Shown: in pieces, positions 6,961 to 12,783 of the stretch
Position numbering within the stretch: position 1 is the stretch's first letter
How the letters are laid out: each line of letters starts with the position of its first letter
Assembly (NCBI GenBank): GCA_023421875.1
Contig: JAEZSM010000046.1
Span: forward strand, 1-12,783
Origin: Spirochaetota bacterium
GTDB taxonomy: Bacteria > Spirochaetota > Spirochaetia > Treponematales > Rectinemataceae
Direction: 5' to 3'
DNA: 12,783 nucleotides
The notes under the pieces: model-generated
Seen by the model: only the letters and a program-made list of their open reading frames with translations
Told to the model about the DNA's origin: nothing
The model's database searches: none
Program-made: the position numbers and the translations under genes

Positions 6961-7773
6961 TCAAAATTTGTAATAGAGCCTCAGGGCCTTCTCGTACAAT
7001 TTCCAGGGAAGCAGGCGCTTCAGCACCGGGACAGCCCGCTGAAAAGGACCTCCAAAACTGTAGCGGAGCTTCGGATGCTCCGTCGAGAAAATTTTTGCCA
7101 CCAGGGGGCCGATTCTTTCGGCCGGGTATCCTTTTTCCTCATCGTCCCAGGCTACACGCATCGCGTTTTCATATATTTCGGCATATTCTTCCGGTGGAGG
7201 GCTTTCAAAGCGGCAGTCCTGATGCCGAATATCCCCGGGTTGGATGAGGACAACCCGTATGCCGAAATCCCTCAACTCGGCTCTCATGGATTCGCTCAAG
7301 CCCTCGAGGGCGAACTTGGATGAAGAGTAAGCGCCTTGGAAAGGCAGGCCCAGTGCGCCGCCGACGGAGCTGACATTGATGATGCATCCCTCACCCTGGA
7401 TCTTCATCTGCGGCACCACGGCGCGGCTTACCAGCAGAGCGCCGAGGCAGTTGGTCTTCCAGCAGCGCTCGACTTCCTCGAGGGGCATGGTCTCCAGCAC
7501 ACCGACGGTGTGCATGCCCGCATTGTTCACCAGAAGGTCGATCCGCCCTTCTCTGGCAAGCACCTGTGCGACAGCCCCCTGCACCGAGGCGGGGTCGGTG
7601 ATGTCCATTCGCAGCATCGTCGGCCCATCATCGCCTAGTAAATCGACGGATTCGGGGTTTCTGCCCGATCCGTAGACGCAAAAGCCCTGGCCGTGCAGAT
7701 ACCCGGCCAGGGCGGCCCCAATCCCCTTCGAGGCGCCGGTGACCAGGGCGACTTTTTTGTCTCCGCTATTCAT
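6961..7773 (-). CDS. Short-chain dehydrogenase/reductase (SDR family)
   Basis: A 270-residue classical SDR oxidoreductase, expected to use NAD(P)H in the cytoplasm. Visible motifs are the cofactor-binding TGASKGIG (12-19), NNAG (83-86), the catalytic Ser in NVSS (135 or 136), and the YSSSK active site (Tyr149, Lys153). Asn108 in KTN completes the usual tetrad. The arginine at 38 after the second strand (GSGRNP) hints at NADP preference. The C-terminal 70 residues carry the substrate-binding part, with a basic, aromatic tail, and do not reveal the substrate. The ATG overlaps the stop of a 19-codon micro-ORF as ATGA; its own GGAG lies ten bases upstream, slightly far. The frame is closed by a TGA shortly upstream, so this is the earliest start. 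It ends 52 nt before prfB. Confidence 0.88.
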   Translation of the reverse strand: MNSGDKKVALVTGASKGIGAALAGYLHGQGFCVYGSGRNPESVDLLGDDGPTMLRMDITDPASVQGAVAQVLAREGRIDLLVNNAGMHTVGVLETMPLEEVERCWKTNCLGALLVSRAVVPQMKIQGEGCIINVSSVGGALGLPFQGAYSSSKFALEGLSESMRAELRDFGIRVVLIQPGDIRHQDCRFESPPPEEYAEIYENAMRVAWDDEEKGYPAERIGPLVAKIFSTEHPKLRYSFGGPFQRAVPVLKRLLPWKLYEKALRLYYKF

Positions 7774-7829
7774 GTCGATGCGACTCCGCTGTCCTCAAGC
7801 GCATCCAGAGAGCTTTTTTCCATGATCAT
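7770..7829 (-). CDS. Possible 19-codon micro-ORF between the kinase and SDR genes
   Basis: Directly after the kinase stop TGA (7832-7830) an ATG (7829-7827) opens a 19-residue frame, MIMEKSSLDALEDSGVAST, ending in a TGA that overlaps the SDR start codon (ATGA). GAGGAG stands six bases before the ATG, a better spaced ribosome-binding site than that of the SDR gene. The frame is the same as that of the kinase, so it equals a 3' extension of that gene behind one stop codon. It may couple translation from kinase to SDR, or it may be a remnant of a longer kinase tail. No family is recognisable at this length. Confidence 0.35.
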   Translation of the reverse strand: MIMEKSSLDALEDSGVAST

Positions 7830-8414
7830 TCAATGCTCCTCTGCGGTATCGCGCAGGACTTTTTGCCGCGTCGCGAAGGCTCTGACAATGATATCCGCCG
7901 TCGACGGAGCATCCCAGCGCTCCGTGTCTATTACCAGGTGAGCCGATGACAGGTCTTCCGTATCGATTCCGTAAATCTCCCTATATCGTCGCTGGTCGTC
8001 TTTGTCCCTGGCGACGGTAAATCGGGCAATTGCTTCCCTGTCTCCCCCTTCCCGGGCAAAGATCCTGCCCACCCGCACCGATTGGCCTGCCCGCAGGTAG
8101 ACCCTGAGATCGGCATCGCCCAGGAGCCACATGGCCAGACGAGATCCTATCACACAATCTTCTCGATGAGCCAAGGCTACCTGGCGCGAATCCAGTAGCC
8201 GGTCCCATGAGGGATCTTCCTTGGCCAGGGCGAGGAGCTCGGCAAGGCTCATGCCCTCTTCCTCGGCCAGTTTCCTGAAGGTGTAGTTGATGAAGGTCCT
8301 GCCCAGCCGCTCCGCCACCAGGCGTGAAACGGTAGTATTGCCGCAGCCCGACTTTCCGGAGATCGCTATGATCGATGCCCTGGGCATCTTATTTTTCTGT
8401 TCCGCGCCGCTCAT
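7830..8414 (-). CDS. cmk: Cytidylate kinase-like (CMP/dCMP kinase family) protein
   Basis: A 194-residue P-loop kinase resembling the shorter cytidylate kinase-like family, expected to phosphorylate CMP or dCMP. The nucleotide loop reads GKSGCGNTT (20-28); the lysine normally before the T/S is asparagine (N26). Other family-like parts are SRLAMWLL (91-98) in the monophosphate-binding region and the arginine-rich lid RFTVARDKDDQRRYREIYGID (split: Arg132, Arg136, Asp137, Arg142-143, Tyr148). HLVIDTERWDAPSTADII (about 159-176) matches the usual end. The ATG overlaps the yicC stop as ATGA, with AGGA about eight bases upstream; a later Met10 is an alternative start but has a poorer site. Length fits archaeal/spirochaetal-type CMP kinases rather than the about 220-residue E. 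coli type. Whether it is an active kinase with another lysine in the loop (Lys21) is open. Confidence 0.75.
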   Translation of the reverse strand: MSGAEQKNKMPRASIIAISGKSGCGNTTVSRLVAERLGRTFINYTFRKLAEEEGMSLAELLALAKEDPSWDRLLDSRQVALAHREDCVIGSRLAMWLLGDADLRVYLRAGQSVRVGRIFAREGGDREAIARFTVARDKDDQRRYREIYGIDTEDLSSAHLVIDTERWDAPSTADIIVRAFATRQKVLRDTAEEH

Positions 8415-9277
8415 TCTATGTTCCTCAACTGTTCCCTGACATTCTCCAGTGCGTCCTTCATCTCCACCACAGCATGGGCCACGGGAATGAGCATATTCTT
8501 TGAGCCTATGGTATTAGTTTCCCGGTTCATCTCCTGGCAGAGGAAGTCCAATCGCTTCGAAGGGGCCTCATCGTCTCGGATCTTCCTGAACGCTTCAATA
8601 TGGGCCTTGAGTCTGGAGACTTCTTCGTTGATGCTGAGCCTGACCAGCTGCACAGCCAGCTCCTGGAGCATCCTCGTTTCGTCGTAGCCCTTGGGCAGGA
8701 TTTCGTCGAAACGGGCTTTCAGCTGGGATTGCACGGTCCTGTCGATCTCGCTCGCCCTTGCCTCTACCCCAGCGAGCCCGGCTTCAAAGCGCTGAAGCTC
8801 AGCGTCTACGCTGCGGCTCGTCGCCTCGCCCTCCACGAGCCTGGATTTTTCGAATGCCTCCAGGGCGTCCAGGCTTTTCGCCTCGATGATCGGCCAGAGA
8901 AGTTCGGAATCCACTTCCTTTTCAAAGCCGACAAGGCCTTCGAAGGATGTCAACATGGCCAGGGAGGGTTTTTCCGCAAGACCGAGCTCCGCTGCCAGCT
9001 GGCTGAGCGCTTCGTACAAGACCTTGGCAGCCTCCGTATCCACCCGGACAGCCGCGGGTTTTTCGATCTTTTTAATCCTCAGGCTGTACTCGACCTTTCC
9101 TCTGCGGATCCGGGAGCTGAGCAGGCTCTGGAGTCTCGGCTCGAAACCCGCGAGCTGGGAAGGCAGGGAAACAGCCAGATCCAGGTAACGGTTGTTGTAG
9201 GATTTTATCTGTATAGCCCCTGACAAGAGTTCTTCGTCGAACTCGTGCCGGGCAAAACCGGTCATGCTCTTGAACAT
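8411..9277 (-). CDS. yicC: YicC family protein (putative endoribonuclease)
   Basis: A 288-residue YicC-family protein, full length. It starts with the hallmark MFKSMTGFAR, followed by IKSYNNRYLDL (24-34; the family usually has SVNHRYLD). The C-terminal DUF1732-type region shows INEEVSRLKAHIEAF (216-230), KRLDFLCQEMNRETNTIGSK (241-260) and the closing HAVVEMKDALENVREQLRNIE (split, 268-288). E. coli YicC has been reported as an endoribonuclease acting on RNA such as the small RNA RyhB; this role is taken from the family. The middle (about 130-200) is likely coiled coil. The gene begins 4 nt after murC, with AAGGA about ten bases upstream, and its stop overlaps the kinase start. yicC is often found beside a nucleotide kinase gene (gmk) in other bacteria; here the neighbour is cmk-like. 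Confidence 0.92.
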   Translation of the reverse strand: MFKSMTGFARHEFDEELLSGAIQIKSYNNRYLDLAVSLPSQLAGFEPRLQSLLSSRIRRGKVEYSLRIKKIEKPAAVRVDTEAAKVLYEALSQLAAELGLAEKPSLAMLTSFEGLVGFEKEVDSELLWPIIEAKSLDALEAFEKSRLVEGEATSRSVDAELQRFEAGLAGVEARASEIDRTVQSQLKARFDEILPKGYDETRMLQELAVQLVRLSINEEVSRLKAHIEAFRKIRDDEAPSKRLDFLCQEMNRETNTIGSKNMLIPVAHAVVEMKDALENVREQLRNIE

Positions 9278-9281
9278 TTCG

Positions 9282-10763
9282 CTATTTTCCTTCTTTTAGT
9301 CGTTTCAAGGCCGCCTGGCCCAGTTTCCAGTTGTCCCCGGCGCCCATGGTGATGAACAGGTCTCCGGGATGCAGGAATTCCAACAGGTCATCCAGGGCGT
9401 CCAGCGGCTTTTCAGAATAGTACAGAAACCCTTTTATCTTTCCTTCATCCGCCACGAGTCCCGGCCGGCGAGCCTTTACCTTTTCGTAGAGGCTCAGACC
9501 GCTGATGCCTGGAATCGGCTTTTCCCTGGCGGAGGAATAGATTCCGTGGAGTAGAAGGCAATCTGCTCCGTCGAGGCTCGCCGCAAATTCTTCCAGGAGC
9601 GCGGCGGTGCGTGAATAGGTGTGGGACATGAAGTCTACCACCAGACGCCGGGATGGCCAGAATGCCTTTATGCCCTGTATCGTCGCCGCCAGGGCAGTGG
9701 GATGATGGGCGTAGTCGTCCATGAAGAGAATATCTTTCTCGCAGCCGATAATCTCGGACCGGCGCTTCGATCCAGAAAAGCCGGCGAAGGATTTTTTTAT
9801 TCTATCCCATTCCTGGGCATCGAAGCTCCTTCCCTTCCAATTTCTAAAAATATCTTCGGTCAGGGCCAGGGCTCCCACAGCGTCCAGGACAAGGTGAGAA
9901 CCAGGTACGCGAAGCTCCAGGCTTTCATCCAGGGCAGGGACCTTGAAGACACTCCTGCCTTCTTCTTGCCTGATGGTTTCGATTTTCCACGGTCCTTCGG
10001 CCTTGGTCCCGTAGGGAGCCAAGCGCAGGTCAGGCCTCAGACGGCCGAGGCGAGATGCGGCAGCGGCAGCTCCCGGGTCATCAGCACAGTAAATGAGCAA
10101 TCCCCCGGGAGGAAGACTGTCCAGGTATTCGCCATAGGCATCAAATATGGACTGGTAATCCGGGTAATAGTCCTGATGGTCGCTCTCTATACTGGTAAGA
10201 AGGATGCGCCTGGGCGAGAAGTGCAAAAAATGCCTTCTGTACTCGTCGGTTTCCGCGACAAAGTACGTAAAGCCACCGCGCATGGTGCAGCTTCCTCCGA
10301 AGGATGCAACCGCCGAACCCGCCAGGACGGTGGCTGGGCAGTCCAGGGAAGCTAAAAGGCTACCCGCCATGGCGGTGGTGGTGGTTTTTCCATGAACCCC
10401 CGCAATTCCCGAAGAATCGCTCATCCGCGAAAGGGCTCCCAGGGCTTGGGCAAAGCTGAACATGGGCAGGTTTAAAGACGCGGCTCGGGCCATTTCCGGA
10501 TTGTTCGATGCATTGTAGGCGTCGGAGTAAAGCACCAGATCGATGTCGTCATGGATATGCCCGGCCTCGAAGGACTGGTGGGGTATAAGGCCGATCGCCG
10601 CCAGTACCGCATCGGTATAGAAGCTGTCAGGCACATCGCTTCCTGCGAGAACCGCCCCCCTGGACGCTAGTATCTCTGCCAAGGCGGCCATGCCTGTTCC
10701 CTTGGCTCCTATGAAATATACCTGTAATCCTCGGAGGGATTCAGGAAAAGTGGATATGGCCAT
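9282..10763 (-). CDS. murC: UDP-N-acetylmuramate--L-alanine ligase MurC
   Basis: MurC joins L-alanine to UDP-N-acetylmuramic acid with ATP, the first peptide step of peptidoglycan precursor synthesis in the cytoplasm. The 493-residue protein shows the three Mur-ligase domains: an N-terminal Rossmann-like fold with FIGAKGTGM (17-25), the central ATPase with GVHGKTTTT (122-130), the acidic AETDE (170-174) and ESDHQDYY (193-200), and the C-terminal domain with DDYAHHPTA (349-357) and HTYSR (381-385). The form DDYAHHP favours MurC over Mpl. Length is slightly above E. coli MurC (491). ATG 10763 is the only in-frame start after the stop of the upstream gene, yet no Shine-Dalgarno is visible before it; a promoter-like pair lies just upstream, so the mRNA may be almost leaderless. 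yicC follows after 4 nt. Confidence 0.93.
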   Translation of the reverse strand: MAISTFPESLRGLQVYFIGAKGTGMAALAEILASRGAVLAGSDVPDSFYTDAVLAAIGLIPHQSFEAGHIHDDIDLVLYSDAYNASNNPEMARAASLNLPMFSFAQALGALSRMSDSSGIAGVHGKTTTTAMAGSLLASLDCPATVLAGSAVASFGGSCTMRGGFTYFVAETDEYRRHFLHFSPRRILLTSIESDHQDYYPDYQSIFDAYGEYLDSLPPGGLLIYCADDPGAAAAASRLGRLRPDLRLAPYGTKAEGPWKIETIRQEEGRSVFKVPALDESLELRVPGSHLVLDAVGALALTEDIFRNWKGRSFDAQEWDRIKKSFAGFSGSKRRSEIIGCEKDILFMDDYAHHPTALAATIQGIKAFWPSRRLVVDFMSHTYSRTAALLEEFAASLDGADCLLLHGIYSSAREKPIPGISGLSLYEKVKARRPGLVADEGKIKGFLYYSEKPLDALDDLLEFLHPGDLFITMGAGDNWKLGQAALKRLKEGK

Positions 10764-10768
10764 GGGCC

Positions 10769-10798
10769 ATTGTACGAATAAAGGAACGGCAGTAGCAA
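10769..10798 (-). promoter_or_regulatory. Candidate sigma70-type promoter for murC
   Basis: Minus-strand TTGCTA (10798-10793) and TACAAT (10774-10769) are 18 bases apart and match the -35 and -10 consensus at 4/6 and 5/6. The expected transcript start, about seven bases after the -10 box, falls at or beside the A of the murC ATG (10763). This would fit the missing Shine-Dalgarno. It lies in the 51-nt gap after the GH57-like gene. Prediction by eye only. Confidence 0.4.
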
Positions 10799-10814
10799 GC
10801 GCCGCAGGTCTGCT

Positions 10815-12783
10815 TTAGATGTGCAGGGAAAGCGACAGGCCTGTGGCCGAGTCGGGGCTCAGTTCAATATCCCAGCCGAAGAGCAGGCGCGAGCCCTGAT
10901 AAAGCGCTTCGCCCGGCATCTGTCCGGGAAGTTGCTGGTGTGGCGCCCCCTGCCTGAGCCTCAGTATCTGTGGGCTGTCCAGTCTGTCGATAGTGTGGTC
11001 GATCCTTCCGGTAAAACAGCGGTCGGAACGCAACTCCAGCTTTTCCCTGGTCTGGGAGCCCGAAAGGAACAGGGCCTCCGCAGTGAAGCGCTCAAGCTTG
11101 GACGCTGTATCCAGAGGCGTTTTTAGCCTGTCCAGTTCGGCGGTCAGCTCCAGTTCGTCCATCGCTGCCATAGGCAGGAGATTGAGTTCCTGGGCGTAGC
11201 GGAAGCGGACCGGGCTCTGGGATCTGTTATACAACTCTATGTCTACACTGACACAGTGTTTCTGGAAGAGAAAGGATTTTTTCAATGCCATGGACAACAA
11301 AGAATCGCCCCGGGGAAGCGAAAAATCCCGAAAGAATGCGATTTTTTGCTGGCTGCGCTCCCGTTCCGCGCTCGCGTAGGCCTGGCGTTCAAGGCCAGCC
11401 TGGTCGGCACCGCAGCCATCGCCGCCGTGGCGTTCTTCGCCAAGGTCTTCGCAGCCGAAGTTTCCGTATTCGAATATCCTGTCGACAAAGCTTTTTAGCG
11501 ATTTTCCCGTTTTCGAACCCGAAAAAACCCCGCAGTAGTTATGCTTGTTTTTAAAAGAGTCCAGCTCGAAGACCGATGCGCCCCGGCTGTGGATATAACA
11601 GTTCAGATCGGCGGCCTGGTAGAGAAATTCCTTTTCGCCGTCGCAGTCGATATCGTCTACGATCAGGCCCGGATTAAAACTTCCCTGGATACGGGTGGCC
11701 TTTTCAGCATCGATGAGCGCCCGGTAAGCCCGTTTTCTAACCTCCGGTCTTCGGAGGCCGCCGACGCAGCTTTCCCAGAAGGCCTCCCCGTTCTGGGCTT
11801 TCCAGAGATCCTCCTGGGCGCTCTTTTTGCGCGCTTTGTCTCCCTTTAAAAGCGACATGAGGGAATGGACGTGGTACATCTTGTCATAGAGCTGCTTACT
11901 CGCCGGCTGCTGGAGAATAAGCTGTTTCGCAATGGAAGGAAAGCAGAGGCCCCTTCCCCCCTCAGCCGACTTGTCCAGGCAGGAGCCCAGACGCTCGGAA
12001 GAGCAGGAAGAGAGATAGAAGAGTTTGGAATTCTTTACAATCTTGGAATAATTCTGGGCCGAGACCGTTTCGATGGAAAGGCAGTTTTTCTGAAACCAGG
12101 CAAAGGTCCTTTCGAACATTACATCCGGCGACTCGAGTCCCGAGGCTTCCCACATGCCGGGCACCGAATGGCCATTGGCCATGATCGTATAGAGGCGACA
12201 GCCCGGGTACTGCTCCATAAGACTTTCCAAGGCGCTTTCGAAGGATCGGGGAGATTTGAAAGCCTCGTCCATATCGAAGACCGGAAATACGCAGAGCAGC
12301 TTCCGCTGGTCCTCGGTCACCACGGGCTCGCACGTGTCCAGGTCGACTATCCCCGCCTCGGCCAGGGTGCCGGCGGGCAAAAAGGAATACGAAAGACCTG
12401 AATTCCTGAACACCAGGGGCAGCCCGGCATCCCAGGAATACTCGTAGAGCCAGCCGCCGGAGGGCCTTTTGCCGAAGGTTTTGCGTAGATAGGTGGTGAG
12501 AAGTTCGATCTGCCCCACCTTGTCCGAAAGCTGGAGAATCGGAAAGAGCGGACTGTAGAAGCCTCCTCCCAGGAGTTCTATTTGCCTGCGTCCGGACATC
12601 TCCTCTAAAAGCAGTGTGAACTCAGGGTGGTTTTCCTCGATCCACTGAAGCACGATACCGGAGTAGTACAAGACCGAGCTGACAGAGGGGAATTTGTAGA
12701 GGCTGGACAGAAAGGGTCTCCAGGATCGCTGGTAGCTCAGCTCGAAGAGGGTGTCAGAGGCACCGTCCGGCATTGTGTTGTAT
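10815..12783 (-). CDS. GH57 4-alpha-glucanotransferase-like protein with DUF1926-type C-terminus, 5' end outside window, probably catalytically altered
   Basis: The frame stays open to the right edge (…Y-N-T before the Met at 12773), and by remembered alignment to archaeal 4-alpha-glucanotransferases about a dozen N-terminal residues lie outside, so that Met is probably internal. Numbering from it: RPF...YYSGIVLQWIEENHP (19-50) and GGGFYSP (69-75) match the GH57 barrel; WLYEYSW keeps the nucleophile-type Glu (E111). KAQNGEAFWESCVGGLRRPEVR (split, about 320-345) and DIDCDGEKE are typical of the middle domain, and the last 200 residues match the DUF1926-type beta domain. The family HNHQP reads YNTMP, FYEP reads FYSP, and the acid/base region HDDGE reads MANGH (198-202). 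The enzyme family transfers alpha-1,4-glucans; here the acid/base Asp appears lost, so activity is doubtful. murC follows after 51 nt. Confidence 0.75.
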   Translation of the reverse strand, partial: YNTMPDGASDTLFELSYQRSWRPFLSSLYKFPSVSSVLYYSGIVLQWIEENHPEFTLLLEEMSGRRQIELLGGGFYSPLFPILQLSDKVGQIELLTTYLRKTFGKRPSGGWLYEYSWDAGLPLVFRNSGLSYSFLPAGTLAEAGIVDLDTCEPVVTEDQRKLLCVFPVFDMDEAFKSPRSFESALESLMEQYPGCRLYTIMANGHSVPGMWEASGLESPDVMFERTFAWFQKNCLSIETVSAQNYSKIVKNSKLFYLSSCSSERLGSCLDKSAEGGRGLCFPSIAKQLILQQPASKQLYDKMYHVHSLMSLLKGDKARKKSAQEDLWKAQNGEAFWESCVGGLRRPEVRKRAYRALIDAEKATRIQGSFNPGLIVDDIDCDGEKEFLYQAADLNCYIHSRGASVFELDSFKNKHNYCGVFSGSKTGKSLKSFVDRIFEYGNFGCEDLGEERHGGDGCGADQAGLERQAYASAERERSQQKIAFFRDFSLPRGDSLLSMALKKSFLFQKHCVSVDIELYNRSQSPVRFRYAQELNLLPMAAMDELELTAELDRLKTPLDTASKLERFTAEALFLSGSQTREKLELRSDRCFTGRIDHTIDRLDSPQILRLRQGAPHQQLPGQMPGEALYQGSRLLFGWDIELSPDSATGLSLSLHI

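Noticed and set aside
6959..6964. Perfect TTGACA (-35 consensus) on the minus strand at the end of the SDR gene, upstream of prfB
   Set aside because: No acceptable -10 box lies 15-19 bases downstream, so I do not call a prfB promoter.
9621..10355. Long plus-strand open frame (244 codons) opposite murC
   Set aside because: Lies wholly antisense to a gene with clear MurC motifs and has no recognisable domain; a shadow frame of GC-rich coding DNA.

Overview
This window carries one uninterrupted minus-strand gene train, read from right to left. No plus-strand gene can be supported, and I see no RNA gene, CRISPR array or complete mobile element. The content is mostly housekeeping: cell-wall precursor synthesis, nucleotide metabolism, translation termination, co-translational targeting and lipoprotein release. 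Base composition looks moderately GC-rich. The set (LolC/D/E-type exporter directly behind ftsY, a CMP kinase-like protein with a GCGNTT P-loop, a GH57/DUF1926-like protein beside murC) suggests a spirochaete of the Treponema/Spirochaeta type. That assignment is an inference from remembered family resemblance, not from a search.

Right part (12783 to 7770): a GH57 4-alpha-glucanotransferase-like protein, cut at its 5' end by the window edge and apparently missing key catalytic positions; then murC, yicC and a cytidylate kinase-like gene, tightly packed (4-nt gap, then an ATGA overlap). A strongly ribosome-bound-looking 19-codon micro-ORF follows, bridging the kinase stop to a short-chain dehydrogenase. 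A plausible sigma70-type promoter sits just before murC and would give an almost leaderless mRNA.

Middle (7773 to 4660): the dehydrogenase, then prfB (release factor 2) with a well-preserved autoregulatory +1 frameshift site, then an unrecognised secreted or membrane-anchored protein whose start overlaps the end of prfB.

Left part (4637 to 316): ftsY, then permease, lolD-like ATPase and a second permease, coupled by a 2-nt gap, an 8-nt overlap and an ATGA overlap. Together these form an envelope-biogenesis unit: FtsY brings SRP-bound ribosomes to the membrane, and the ABC complex is expected to release mature lipoproteins from the inner membrane toward the outer membrane. At the left edge (256 to 1) lies the N-terminus of a zinc-ribbon, transposase-like protein that runs out of the window.

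I found no clearly new multi-gene system. The best leads are the catalytically degenerate GH57 protein, the kinase with an altered P-loop, the micro-ORF between kinase and dehydrogenase, the unknown secreted protein between prfB and ftsY, and a 17-nt exact repeat with an A7 run shared in phase by the ATPase and permease genes.
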